From CAZDIO01 sp964505555 (GTDB lineage Bacteria; Bdellovibrionota_C; UBA2361; SZUA-149; CAZDIO01): 64,000 nucleotides of DNA. The position numbers were made by a program, and so were the translations under genes. Position 1 is the first letter of the stretch, and the number at the start of each line of letters is the position of its first letter. Positions 18,162 through 27,081 of this stretch are shown here, piece by piece. The notes beneath the pieces are model-generated. The model saw nothing but the letters and a program-made list of their open reading frames with translations. It searched no databases and was not told the origin of the DNA. The stretch spans positions 1 to 64,000 of the forward strand of contig CAZDIO010000102.1 in assembly GCA_964505555.1 (NCBI GenBank), read 5' to 3'.

Positions 18162-19114
18162 GAGATTGTTTTATCTTTAGGCTCTGTCAGATCGCAGAAC
18201 ACAATCCGCGTGTCATGCTCCTTACTGGAGATCTCGGATTTGCGGTGTTTGATGAATTTCGCAGTCGGTTTCCTCGACAGTTTCTTAATGTCGGTGTTGC
18301 AGAACAGAACCTCACCGGGGTAGCAACTGGATTAGCTCTAGAAGGGCGCGTTGTGTTTACCTACTCAATTGGAAACTTTCCAACTTTGCGTTGCTTAGAG
18401 CAGATTCGAAGCGACGTGCTCTATCATAACGCCAATGTAAATATTGTATCCGTGGGCTCTGGCTTTAGTTATGGTGCGCTTGGAATGTCTCATCATGCGA
18501 CTGAGGATATAAGCATTATGCGCGCACTCCCTGGTCTGACGATCATGTCCCCAGGTGATGATTGGGAAGCTGAAGAATGCACCCAGGCACTGGTCATGAA
18601 GCAAGGTCCTGGATATCTACGGCTCGATAAATCAAGCGCTGGAAACACAAAAAAGCCTGGCGAAATCTTTCAATTAGGCCAAGGCCGGGTACTTCGCGAG
18701 GGGAATAACGCAACTTTGATTACGACAGGTGGAATTTTGAAGTTAGTGCTTGAAGTCGCTGATCAACTTGCTCTTGCCAAGCTCCCTTGTCGAGTGATTA
18801 GTCTCCCAACTCTAAAACCGTTAGATTGGGGGCTTATTGAACGTGGAGCGATGGAAACAGGTGGAATCGTGACGATTGAAGAACATACCGTCGAGGGTGG
18901 GTTGGGAAGCCTCGTCGCAGAACACTTATTAGAATCAGGAATTATTCCAGAAAAGTTTTTCCGTATCGGATTGCGAGATGGATTTCCTACTGTCGTGGGA
19001 AGCCAGGAGTATCTACGATCAATATGTAAAATTGATTCTCGCAGTATTTTTGAAACCCTCGCTAAGTTCCTTCAGCGCGAGGAAAAGCTCCCCCACAGAG
19101 GTGTAGCAAGATGA
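18158..19114 (+). CDS. Transketolase-like protein, C-terminal half
   Basis: This partner subunit of the split transketolase carries the pyrimidine-binding domain. LNVGVAEQNLTGVATGLA near residue 47 holds the catalytic Glu that activates thiamine diphosphate. The C-terminal domain (about 190-318) includes TTGGILKLVLEVA and EEHTVEGGLGSLVAEHL. It starts four bases before the previous stop, so the two halves are almost certainly translated together and form one enzyme. It ends overlapping the sugar transferase gene by four bases. The split organisation is common in secondary-metabolite and polysaccharide loci. Confidence 0.9.
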   Translation: MRDCFIFRLCQIAEHNPRVMLLTGDLGFAVFDEFRSRFPRQFLNVGVAEQNLTGVATGLALEGRVVFTYSIGNFPTLRCLEQIRSDVLYHNANVNIVSVGSGFSYGALGMSHHATEDISIMRALPGLTIMSPGDDWEAEECTQALVMKQGPGYLRLDKSSAGNTKKPGEIFQLGQGRVLREGNNATLITTGGILKLVLEVADQLALAKLPCRVISLPTLKPLDWGLIERGAMETGGIVTIEEHTVEGGLGSLVAEHLLESGIIPEKFFRIGLRDGFPTVVGSQEYLRSICKIDSRSIFETLAKFLQREEKLPHRGVAR

Positions 19115-19881
19115 AGCGAACACTGGACATCATTGCGGCAACACTTGGACTCACTTTTCTGGCTCCTATTTTATCGTGTCTCGCATTTGCAATATGGCTC
19201 CAAGATCGGCACTCCCCATTCTATATTAGTCAACGAGTAGGGCGTGGGGGTAATGTGTTTCAGATGGTGAAGTTGCGTTCGATGATCGCCTTTGCAGATC
19301 GTGCGGGAATTGATTCCACATCAGCAACGGATTCGCGCATTACACCGCTTGGTCATTTTATTCGACGGTATAAAATGGATGAGTTATGCCAACTTTGGAA
19401 TGTTCTAAGAGGTGAGATGAGCTTAGTCGGACCAAGACCGAATGTTCAGTGGGACACTCAGCGGTACACCACAGAAGAGAAAAAGCTTCTTACCGTCCGG
19501 CCTGGAGTTACTGACTTGGCTTCGATCGTCTTCTCAGATGAGGGAGAAATACTTCGAGACAGTAGCGATCCGGACCTGGATTACAGCCGCATCATTCGGC
19601 CTTGGAAAAATCGGCTTGGATTGATTTATATCGAAAACCAATCCTTTTTCCTTGATCTTCGAGTTATTTATCTTACCTGCATTGCGATCATTTCTAAAGA
19701 TCGCGCACTGCAATCAGTCGTCAAAATTCTTATCGGATTTGGCGCTGACCCACTCCTGATAAGAATGGCTAGCCGAAAAGAGGCCTTACTTGCATATCCT
19801 CCTCCAGGAAGTAACTCCATTGCCACTACAGGGAAACCCGCAGATGAGGGTGCTGCGATGCCTAAACGACAATGCGGTTAA
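19111..19881 (+). CDS. Initiating bacterial sugar transferase (PglC/WbaP-type phosphoglycosyltransferase)
   Basis: This enzyme transfers the first sugar phosphate onto undecaprenyl phosphate to start a repeat unit. It is a minimal monotopic phosphoglycosyltransferase with one N-terminal re-entrant hydrophobic helix (LDIIAATLGLTFLAPILSC), the QRVGRGG strand, KLRSM and the conserved block RRYKMDELCQLWNVLRGEMSL. In that block the Asp-Glu pair is catalytic, and VGPRP follows. A C-terminal tail of about 70 residues with FFLDLRVIYLTCIAII is longer than in minimal PglC. It closes the four-gene overlapping unit that starts at 16220, which suggests that the unit's amino sugar is the first sugar of the glycan. 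Confidence 0.9.
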   Translation: MKRTLDIIAATLGLTFLAPILSCLAFAIWLQDRHSPFYISQRVGRGGNVFQMVKLRSMIAFADRAGIDSTSATDSRITPLGHFIRRYKMDELCQLWNVLRGEMSLVGPRPNVQWDTQRYTTEEKKLLTVRPGVTDLASIVFSDEGEILRDSSDPDLDYSRIIRPWKNRLGLIYIENQSFFLDLRVIYLTCIAIISKDRALQSVVKILIGFGADPLLIRMASRKEALLAYPPPGSNSIATTGKPADEGAAMPKRQCG

Positions 19882-19890
19882 AACACCAGA

Positions 19891-20646
19891 TTAGTCAATG
19901 AAGGCGTACGCCACATAAGGATCGAAATCAAAACGCCGGAGCCTCAATTTATTTGGTCCTAGCACATCGAGTAGAGCCCCTGTTTCGCCAGGCCAAATCG
20001 GATTGTCGAGTTCGTCAAATGCAATAACAGCTCCTTTCGGCATCCGGGGAACAAAATACTCAAGAGCAATCTTTGTCGGCTCATACAGATCAAGATCTAA
20101 ATACAAAAGACTCACGACAGTGTGTTTGTTGTTTTCAATAAAAGTTGGGATCGTTTCACGAACATCTCCCCGGACAAGGTGTACTTTATCAACATGCCCA
20201 AGAAACCGGTTATCATCATAAATAGAGATGAGCTGCAAGATTTCATCATAAGAATTAGCCGCAAGATCTCCTTTTTGTGGCAAATACTGCTTGCTGTGAT
20301 CTCGTTGCGTAATTCCATTTAACCCTGAAAAACTATCAAATCCATATATTCTCCGGGTAAGATTATTTGGTTCAAGAACAGAAGAAAAATGTGCCCAACT
20401 CATTAAACCAAACCCCTGATTCACTCCACACTCTATGATTGAACCTTTGACAGGGAGGCAAAGTTTAAAAAGCTCATAGAGCGTAAGAAATCGTGTTACC
20501 TTTTGACGGCGAATGTATTTGGGAAAGTTCTCGAGATTCTGTTCTGTAATCAGGTTATTTCCGTTAAAGAGCGCCGCAATTCGTTCTCCGATCTCTGCTT
20601 CAGTTGTGGTTCTAAGCCCACCTTCAGGAACGACTGATGATTTCAT
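19891..20646 (-). CDS. TylF/MycF-family macrocin-O-methyltransferase-like protein
   Basis: This metal-dependent SAM methyltransferase belongs to the family that O-methylates sugars in macrolides and in surface glycans. The SAM-binding region is SIIECGVNQGFGLMSWAHFS near residue 72, followed by YGFDSFSGLNG. The metal-binding acidic motif is LLYLDLDLYEPTKIALE near 180, and AVIAFDELDNPIWPGE follows. The length of 251 residues is typical. It is convergent with the sugar transferase operon and probably methylates a hydroxyl of one sugar in the repeat unit. Confidence 0.85.
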   Translation of the reverse strand: MKSSVVPEGGLRTTTEAEIGERIAALFNGNNLITEQNLENFPKYIRRQKVTRFLTLYELFKLCLPVKGSIIECGVNQGFGLMSWAHFSSVLEPNNLTRRIYGFDSFSGLNGITQRDHSKQYLPQKGDLAANSYDEILQLISIYDDNRFLGHVDKVHLVRGDVRETIPTFIENNKHTVVSLLYLDLDLYEPTKIALEYFVPRMPKGAVIAFDELDNPIWPGETGALLDVLGPNKLRLRRFDFDPYVAYAFID

Positions 20647-20811
20647 ATGTCTAATTAAACACTAGCTTAGCGGTATTATTCGAGCCGTTTCCGCTCTTTC
20701 GTTGACATCCAAAAAGTTATACTCGGAATTAGTAGGCAATAGCAAGTTTTCTTCTAGAGAGAATTTCTCTCCTCAACCCTTCATTAGGCTCGAGAGAGCA
20801 CTTTTTTTCAA

Positions 20812-21948
20812 CTATGCTGCCTCCCTCTTCTGTCTCCGATAAAACTCTTCGTATCTGCTTGTAATCGCCTGAATGCTAAAAAAAGATTCTATTCGGACCC
20901 GAGCGGCGGCGCCTAAGGCTTCTTGTTCCGGTCGACTCATGACGATAATTTTCTCCCAGCCCTGTGCTAACGCCACAGGAGAGCCGATCGGAACAATGAT
21001 ACCGCTGCTACCGATAAGCGTTCTACAATCTCCGACGTCAGTAACCACGCATGGGATGCCACAAGCCATCGCTTCTCCAACCACGTTTGGGAAACCTTCA
21101 CTCTTTGAGGATAAGGTAAAGATATTAAGTGCTGCCATAATTTTCTCAGCATCTTTTCGTTCCCCAAGCAGACGCACATGAGACGCAAGATCTAATCGCT
21201 CAATAATTTTTATAAGCTCAGCATTTGATGAATCAAAACCCTCTCCACAAAGAAGAAATGTGCATTGTTTGCAACTTTTTCGAAGCTCCGTTGCTGCATT
21301 TAAAAAGTTTTCAGGGTCCTTGATAGGATCGTATCGCGCAACCATCCCAATAAGCATCTCTGTAGGCCCAACATTTAACTCCCTTCTAATTTGCGCTCGT
21401 GCTTCTTGATCAGGACGAAACACCGTTGTGTCAAAACCGTTAGGAATTATCTCAAATCTCTTGGTGTTATATCCCAAACGTTTGTGACTTTCTTTTGCTG
21501 CTGAAGAGTTACAGATAATTGCCTTTGGGACACTGTATGAAAGCCACGCGCAGAGTTTCATTACCATCCATGTTGTCTTCTTTGTTCGTGAAATCTCCAC
21601 ATCACTTCGTCGACAATTCCAAATAACGGGAGCCTTACTTATCAATCGTGTTACGACTCCACCAAGAAGATCGGCATGATACATCCATGTTTGAACAATA
21701 TCTGGAGAAAAAGTTTTTATATAGCGCGCAAGTTTAAAGCTTGCTGATAAGTCAGGAACCCCTCTTTTCATATTAAGAGTTCTGACAACAATTCCAATCT
21801 CCTCAAGACGTTGAGCGATGGGGCCGGGAGAAATAAGAGAGATAACTTCGTTCTCGAATTCATCCCGATTCATATGTGCAAGCAATTTAAAAAGCATCAT
21901 TTCAGCACCACCAACGTGCAAACCAGTGATGATGTGGAGGACCTTCAT
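20812..21948 (-). CDS. Glycosyltransferase family 4 (GT-B fold)
   Basis: This is a GT4 glycosyltransferase. The N-terminal glycine-rich loop HIITGLHVGGAEMMLFKLL is typical of the WaaG/PimA-like group. The C-terminal domain shows GMVARYDPIKDPENFLNAA near residue 200 and the nucleotide-sugar-binding segment SLSSKSEGFPNVVGEAMACGIPCVVTDVGD, split here by the first E-x7-E glutamate in SEGFPNVVGE. The length of 378 residues is standard. It probably adds an internal sugar of the repeat unit at the cytoplasmic membrane face. Confidence 0.9.
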   Translation of the reverse strand: MKVLHIITGLHVGGAEMMLFKLLAHMNRDEFENEVISLISPGPIAQRLEEIGIVVRTLNMKRGVPDLSASFKLARYIKTFSPDIVQTWMYHADLLGGVVTRLISKAPVIWNCRRSDVEISRTKKTTWMVMKLCAWLSYSVPKAIICNSSAAKESHKRLGYNTKRFEIIPNGFDTTVFRPDQEARAQIRRELNVGPTEMLIGMVARYDPIKDPENFLNAATELRKSCKQCTFLLCGEGFDSSNAELIKIIERLDLASHVRLLGERKDAEKIMAALNIFTLSSKSEGFPNVVGEAMACGIPCVVTDVGDCRTLIGSSGIIVPIGSPVALAQGWEKIIVMSRPEQEALGAAARVRIESFFSIQAITSRYEEFYRRQKREAA

Positions 21949-22027
21949 TACCTAAAACATCTCCTTGCTTTCATAAGAAAATCCATGTTTATTATATACT
22001 TCTGGAAAAATCTATAATTGCCATTAC

Positions 22028-23317
22028 ATGATATTCTCCTTACTTCCGATGTTTGTTGTCACCACCACTTCTGTCGTAATGCTCTTGGTATGGGGGCTTT
22101 CGCAACGTTTCAACCTGCACTCATTGCACAACATTTTTATCCTTATTTGGGCATACTATACGTTTTGTGTCCCGTTGGATTTGATGTTTTTCCCTGAATT
22201 ACTTTCTCCCTCAGTCGGTGGCATGCCTAATCTCGGAGATGAAACCTTCGGAGATGAGATAGGAATTACATTTTTTCATTATCTGATACTTGGCGGCTCA
22301 TTTTTTTTAATCTACCACTTTCTGCCGGGTGGATCTCATAAAAACCCCAGGTGGAAATTATTGGAACTTCCTCTTCCCCCTCTCTGGGTGGTGATTACTT
22401 TAAATACGTTGGTCTTCGTAGCCTCAGTGGTGCTCATCGGCAGCCTTTCGCGAAGCGAAGCCGCGCTCTTGGGTGCGACAAATGTTTCATATAAGTTTTT
22501 TACGATCCTCACTACATTCGTTCAGGCGCTTAATATTATTTATGTTCATGAGATTAACGACCGACGGAAAGCGCTTCTCATAGTACTTGCTTCATTTCTT
22601 TTTACACTCGCCACTGGTGGTCGAACGACTTTTGTAATTTTCATGCTCATCTTTCTCATCCGTTATGAAATACCGATTTCACGAGTTGGGCGAATTGTAA
22701 CCGGAGTACTCGCCATTTGTTTTGCTGCTTTTTGGAAATTAATCTGGAGCAGTTTATCCCAGATGATTTTTTTTGGAGGCTCGGCTTCTGCGCTTTTAGA
22801 CTTACCCTCTGTGACGGTTTCTAACTTTGAGGGGATCGGTCCCTATGAAATATCGGTATCCCTTCTTCGTCACTGGGGCTCCTCCCCTTGGTTACTGGGA
22901 GAGACCTATATCGTTACTCCGTTGCAATTATTGTTCCCACGTTTTCTTAGTTGGGAGCCGGTACAAACGCTTGCCGAATATTATGGTCAGTTATTCTCGC
23001 CAAACTTTGTTGCTCTTGGTGGTGGTATTGGTTTTTCAGCCGTTGGCGAGGCTTGGCTTAATTTTTCCCACTTTGGGCCTTTTTTACTCGGCTTGGTTTT
23101 TGGTTATATCGCTAAATATTATGACAGCCACCCGCGAGGATTGAGTTATTGGATAGTCGTTATTGTTTTCTGTAGATTGTTTCGTTCAGATTTTGCTTCC
23201 ATTTTTAAGAGTTGGTTGCTGATCTTGGGAATCTCTATACTTGTGGTAACAGTATGTCTAAGGCTGCTTGGTGAGTTGCAGGCCAAAATGCTGACACAAT
23301 GCAAGGAAAACCATTGA
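22028..23317 (+). CDS. O-antigen/oligosaccharide repeat-unit polymerase (Wzy-like)
   Basis: This is a polytopic inner-membrane protein with about ten to twelve hydrophobic segments and a larger periplasmic loop around residues 245-325. The loop ends with GGGIGFSAVGEAWLNFSHFG, a motif shared by oligosaccharide repeat-unit polymerases (oligosaccharide repeat unit polymerase family rather than classic Wzy). It polymerises lipid-linked repeat units in the periplasm. The flippase (28878-30179) and Wzz-like protein (14316-15182) of the same pathway are in this window. A start at 22028 gives a first helix directly after the ATG. Confidence 0.8.
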   Translation: MIFSLLPMFVVTTTSVVMLLVWGLSQRFNLHSLHNIFILIWAYYTFCVPLDLMFFPELLSPSVGGMPNLGDETFGDEIGITFFHYLILGGSFFLIYHFLPGGSHKNPRWKLLELPLPPLWVVITLNTLVFVASVVLIGSLSRSEAALLGATNVSYKFFTILTTFVQALNIIYVHEINDRRKALLIVLASFLFTLATGGRTTFVIFMLIFLIRYEIPISRVGRIVTGVLAICFAAFWKLIWSSLSQMIFFGGSASALLDLPSVTVSNFEGIGPYEISVSLLRHWGSSPWLLGETYIVTPLQLLFPRFLSWEPVQTLAEYYGQLFSPNFVALGGGIGFSAVGEAWLNFSHFGPFLLGLVFGYIAKYYDSHPRGLSYWIVVIVFCRLFRSDFASIFKSWLLILGISILVVTVCLRLLGELQAKMLTQCKENH

Positions 23318-23364
23318 AGCAACCGGTTAATTTGGTGGTTTAACGTTAGCGTTAAAAAGAAACT

Positions 23365-24753
23365 ATGAGATACAGCACACGAATAATATTTCTTCTCTTT
23401 CTCTGCTACGTCGTGCTTTTTTGGCTCAATGGCTTAGGCTTTCGTCGGAAAGGATACGTCCAAGATGATGCTCTTCAACATGTAATGTATGCTTACAATT
23501 TAGTTCATCACGGAGTAATCTCAGATGTACAATGCAGTAAGGAACCGGCCCCAGAAGCATGCAACCGCTCCCCAAGCGCCTATCGTGGTCCAGGCTATCC
23601 CTTCTTTCTCGCTCTCAACATTGCATTGAATCCCAAACTGCGCGCGCTTGACGAACAACAGATTGTAAAACCTGAATTCCTTAATCCCCTTAGAAACAGT
23701 GAACTGTTGCTTCTCTGGCTCACTTCGATTTTCATTTATAAAATTGTATTTATTTTGACACAAAGAAGATTTCCCGCATTTGTTGCGCTCCTGAGCGTTG
23801 GTTTTAATCCGATTCTCCTAGACTATCAGAATGAATTTTATTCGGAAAATTTCGGCGCCCTTTTGGTTACAATCCTTTCTTACGCACTGCTCATGGCATA
23901 CAGAAGTGGCCGATATAGATATTATGGATTGAGTGGATTTCTTACCGGTTGTTTGACATTAACGATCCCCATTTTTTACTACCTCCCATGGCTTTTTATA
24001 ATCGTTTCCTTTGGTTTATCTCGAAGCAAAAAGATTCATTATCAACAATGGCTGAAAACTTCAGGGATATTTTTGATTTGTTTCGCGGGTGTTGTGCTTC
24101 CTTGGATGGTGCGTAACTACCTCCATTTTGATCGGTTCTACATTACAGAGCGTGCTGGAGCGATGCTCAACGTTCGTGCGGAGAAAGATCTCATGAATAA
24201 AAAAGAGTTTTTTGCGGCGTTTTGTTATTGGAGCAACTGTTCTTTTTTACAGAGTTTAAGAAAACCATTTGAGAATGATCCCGCATTTCATCGCCTTATT
24301 CGCGGCAATCCAGATAGTTTCTATCGAACCGGAAGAGTTCGCCGATTGGAACTAAACCGTGAGCATGGTCCGGTGGTGGCAGACAAACTATTACTTCGAG
24401 AAGCAGTAGAAAAAATTACTTCGCATCCATTTCGACATCTTGCAGTAACCCTCCCGGTGATGTTTCGTGGCATGGGAATGCAAAGCTGTGGACTAGATTT
24501 TATTCTTTTTGGAAGCACATTACTGTTGTTCCTTGCTTCAATTGCGAAACGTGATGGACAACTTTTTATTCTCTTATTACCAACCGCTTACTGCTATGCT
24601 TTTTATAGCTTGGTAACTTACCATCTCCCACGGTACAGCCTACCACTTTTGCCAATGTTTTGGGTCGCCACAATTGTGGCTCTTTATCGTCTGACAAAGA
24701 GAATGGAAACTAACAAAGACGATATGTTCCAAAGCTCTCTTACCAACACTTAG
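23365..24753 (+). CDS. GT-C family membrane glycosyltransferase (PMT/ArnT-like, GT39-type)
   Basis: This is a 462-residue membrane protein with about ten to eleven segments. The first periplasmic loop contains YVQDDALQHVMYAYN, with the Asp-Asp pair used as catalytic base in GT-C enzymes, followed by SAYRGPGYPFFLAL, typical of the PMT_2/GT39 fold. Such enzymes transfer sugars from polyprenyl-phosphate donors on the periplasmic side. It lies 47 bases after the Wzy-like gene on the same strand and may modify the polymer or its repeat unit. The C-terminus is cytoplasmic and charged (TKRMETNKDDM). Confidence 0.75.
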   Translation: MRYSTRIIFLLFLCYVVLFWLNGLGFRRKGYVQDDALQHVMYAYNLVHHGVISDVQCSKEPAPEACNRSPSAYRGPGYPFFLALNIALNPKLRALDEQQIVKPEFLNPLRNSELLLLWLTSIFIYKIVFILTQRRFPAFVALLSVGFNPILLDYQNEFYSENFGALLVTILSYALLMAYRSGRYRYYGLSGFLTGCLTLTIPIFYYLPWLFIIVSFGLSRSKKIHYQQWLKTSGIFLICFAGVVLPWMVRNYLHFDRFYITERAGAMLNVRAEKDLMNKKEFFAAFCYWSNCSFLQSLRKPFENDPAFHRLIRGNPDSFYRTGRVRRLELNREHGPVVADKLLLREAVEKITSHPFRHLAVTLPVMFRGMGMQSCGLDFILFGSTLLLFLASIAKRDGQLFILLLPTAYCYAFYSLVTYHLPRYSLPLLPMFWVATIVALYRLTKRMETNKDDMFQSSLTNT

Positions 24754-24792
24754 TACATGACCACAATTCGTTATGGGTAACGAAAATGAATG

Positions 24793-25911
24793 CTATTGTT
24801 CCTTGGATACGGTGCGTGGAAAAGGACTTTGATGCAAGGAATCACTCCCGGGCGCCCCTGGAGATGAGTCTCCAAATGTCACCGTTCTTCCCAGCTTACG
24901 AGATTCGCTCGCAGCTTCCAAGAGCGAAACAACGTCAACACCAGAATTACCATCCGTAAGTGGGTTTTCATTGTTCACAATACAATGAATGAAATGCTCT
25001 GCTTCAACCTGAAGCGGCTCTCGAAATGAAAGTTTCGGAATGACAATATCTCCTGCTCGTTGAATCAGCGCAAACTGATCATAAGAGTGAAATGGTCTTG
25101 CACCCCAAGTATCTTTTACACTTTTTCGCTCAACTCCTTTGTCAAAAACAGTGATTTTTTGATCTAGAGAGGTATCATCATAAATCACCATCTTTTTGCT
25201 TCCAACGAGTACCCCCTTTCGGGTCTTACTCGGGTCAAGCCAACTTACGTGGATGTTGGCAAACTTTCCGCTCGGGAAGCGAAGACTTACGAAGGAGATA
25301 TCGTCAATATCCTGTTGCAGGTAAGACATCCCGGTTGCGATTACTTCCGTGGGCTGCTCACCAAACCAGTAGAGCACAATAGAAAGATCATGTGGCGCTA
25401 AATTCCATAGCGCATCGACATCTTGCCTTACCTGACCCAAAGCCAAACGCTGCATATACACGTAATAAATCTGGCCAAGCTCACCGTCATCAATAAACTT
25501 TTTAACCCACCGCACGGCATCGTTGTAAAGGAAGGTGTGTCCCACAGCGAGCTTAACGTTTTGAAGCTGTGCAAGCTCAACGAGTTCTTTGGCTTCTATT
25601 ACGGTCGTAGCAAGTGGCTTCTCAACAAAAACATGCTTTCCTCGAAGGATCGCTGCTTTTGCCTGCCGATAATGTTCCTTTGCAGGACTAGCGATGATTA
25701 CCGCCTCAATTTCTGATCGGGACAGAAGATCATCCAAAGAACGATCGATATATCGAACTCGTGGATATTTCTTCTCTATTTCTCTATGTTGCTCCTCTCG
25801 CGGCTCACAACAAGCAATAAGATCGCATCCTTCAAGAGAGGAAAAACAGCGCAGGAGGTTTGCACCCCAGTATCCATAGCCGATCAGTGCGCAATTTATT
25901 GTTCGTGACAC
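24793..25911 (-). CDS. Gfo/Idh/MocA family NAD-dependent oxidoreductase (WbpB-like)
   Basis: This is a nucleotide-sugar or inositol-type dehydrogenase. The N-terminal NAD-binding motif is ALIGYGYWGANLLRCF near residue 8. The family's conserved EKPLA (HVFVEKPLATTVIEA near 95) holds the catalytic Lys, and the C-terminal alpha/beta domain contains GHTFLYN and DLSIVLYWFG. In polysaccharide loci this family commonly oxidises the 3-position of UDP-GlcNAc uronates (WbpB). The WbpD-like acetyltransferase and WbpE-like aminotransferase of this window (31511-33319) would complete that pathway, but no UDP-sugar 6-dehydrogenase (WbpA) is present here. Confidence 0.85.
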   Translation of the reverse strand: MSRTINCALIGYGYWGANLLRCFSSLEGCDLIACCEPREEQHREIEKKYPRVRYIDRSLDDLLSRSEIEAVIIASPAKEHYRQAKAAILRGKHVFVEKPLATTVIEAKELVELAQLQNVKLAVGHTFLYNDAVRWVKKFIDDGELGQIYYVYMQRLALGQVRQDVDALWNLAPHDLSIVLYWFGEQPTEVIATGMSYLQQDIDDISFVSLRFPSGKFANIHVSWLDPSKTRKGVLVGSKKMVIYDDTSLDQKITVFDKGVERKSVKDTWGARPFHSYDQFALIQRAGDIVIPKLSFREPLQVEAEHFIHCIVNNENPLTDGNSGVDVVSLLEAASESRKLGRTVTFGDSSPGAPGSDSLHQSPFPRTVSKEQ

Positions 25912-26106
25912 CGAGTAATCCTTCTTCTGTAATCGCCTTTATTTGCAATCAGTTATACGCGCTGGCTGGAGAAAAGAATACGCACCCAATAAATAAACCA
26001 TCCCCACTAATTCTCACAGTAGACTTGTAATATTACTGGTGCTTGGATAATGTCAAGGCGAGCTTCAGTAGCCTTGAGATAAGGTGAATTTCGAGTAAAA
26101 AAATCG

Positions 26107-27081
26107 ATGCAACTAACGGGAAAAACAGTTCTTGTAACTGGTGGTGCAGGATTCATTGGCAGTCATATCGTTGATGAATGCCTAAAGCGTGATGCAAAAA
26201 AAGTCATTGTGCTTGATAATTTTGTAATCGGCCACAATACCAATATTACCCATCTTGAGAATAATACTCGGGTGAAAATTGAAGCTGGGGATGTAAGAGA
26301 TTTTGACTCTGTTTCTCCTCTTGTTCGCTCAGCTGACATTGTCTTTCATGAAGCAGCTTCCAAGCTTGTTGTTTCACGCACCCGACCTCGAATTGATCTG
26401 GAAACAAATGTAATCGGCACTTTCAATGTGCTTGAAGCCGCGCGGGGAAATAATACACTTATTGTTCACGCTTCTACAGGCTCTGTCCTAGGAAGCGGAG
26501 ATGATGCAATGAAGGAGCAACACCCTCATAACCCAAGCACCCTTTATGGAATCAGTAAAAGCACAGCAGAACGGTACTGCCAATTCTATGCGCGCGAATT
26601 TGGGGTTCGAGTAGGAATCCTTCGTTACTTTCACGTTTTTGGCCCAAGACAAGACTTCGATGGGGAGGCAGGCGTGGTAAGTATCTTTCTTGGTCGTGTA
26701 CTTCGTAAAGAACCTCCAATTATCTTTGGAACTGGAGAGCAGATTAGATGCCTTACTTTTGTAAAAGATGACGTGCAGGCTAATTTTTTACTGCTCAATG
26801 AACTTGCGAAAGGAAATTACCTTGGAGAAGTTTTTAATGTTGCCTCAAAAACACGCATCGAAGTTGGTGAATTGGCCAAGATGATTATTAGCAAATATGG
26901 CCCGGTAAATATGAAACCACAATATGGTCCCTCTCGTCCGGGAGAAAATCTTCGTCCGATTCCAGATACAGCGAAGATTGAGAGCTTAGGTTTTCGTGAA
27001 TCCGTAACTTTTGAGCAAGGGTTAGAACACACAAAACAGTGGGTAGAACAAAAACTTCATCGGCCTACAGGTTCTTCATGA
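26107..27081 (+). CDS. NAD-dependent nucleotide-sugar epimerase/dehydratase (extended SDR)
   Basis: This extended short-chain dehydrogenase probably epimerises a UDP-sugar such as UDP-glucose or UDP-GlcNAc at C4. The Rossmann motif is VTGGAGFIGSHIVDE near residue 10 and the catalytic Tyr-x-x-x-Lys lies in LYGISKSTAERYC near 146. The preceding serine region reads HASTGSVLGSG. The FHVFGPRQ segment also fits the GalE/WbpP group. The length of 324 residues is typical. It starts a three-gene plus-strand run with the flippase-like membrane protein and a family-2 glycosyltransferase, overlapping the first by four bases. Confidence 0.9.
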   Translation: MQLTGKTVLVTGGAGFIGSHIVDECLKRDAKKVIVLDNFVIGHNTNITHLENNTRVKIEAGDVRDFDSVSPLVRSADIVFHEAASKLVVSRTRPRIDLETNVIGTFNVLEAARGNNTLIVHASTGSVLGSGDDAMKEQHPHNPSTLYGISKSTAERYCQFYAREFGVRVGILRYFHVFGPRQDFDGEAGVVSIFLGRVLRKEPPIIFGTGEQIRCLTFVKDDVQANFLLLNELAKGNYLGEVFNVASKTRIEVGELAKMIISKYGPVNMKPQYGPSRPGENLRPIPDTAKIESLGFRESVTFEQGLEHTKQWVEQKLHRPTGSS

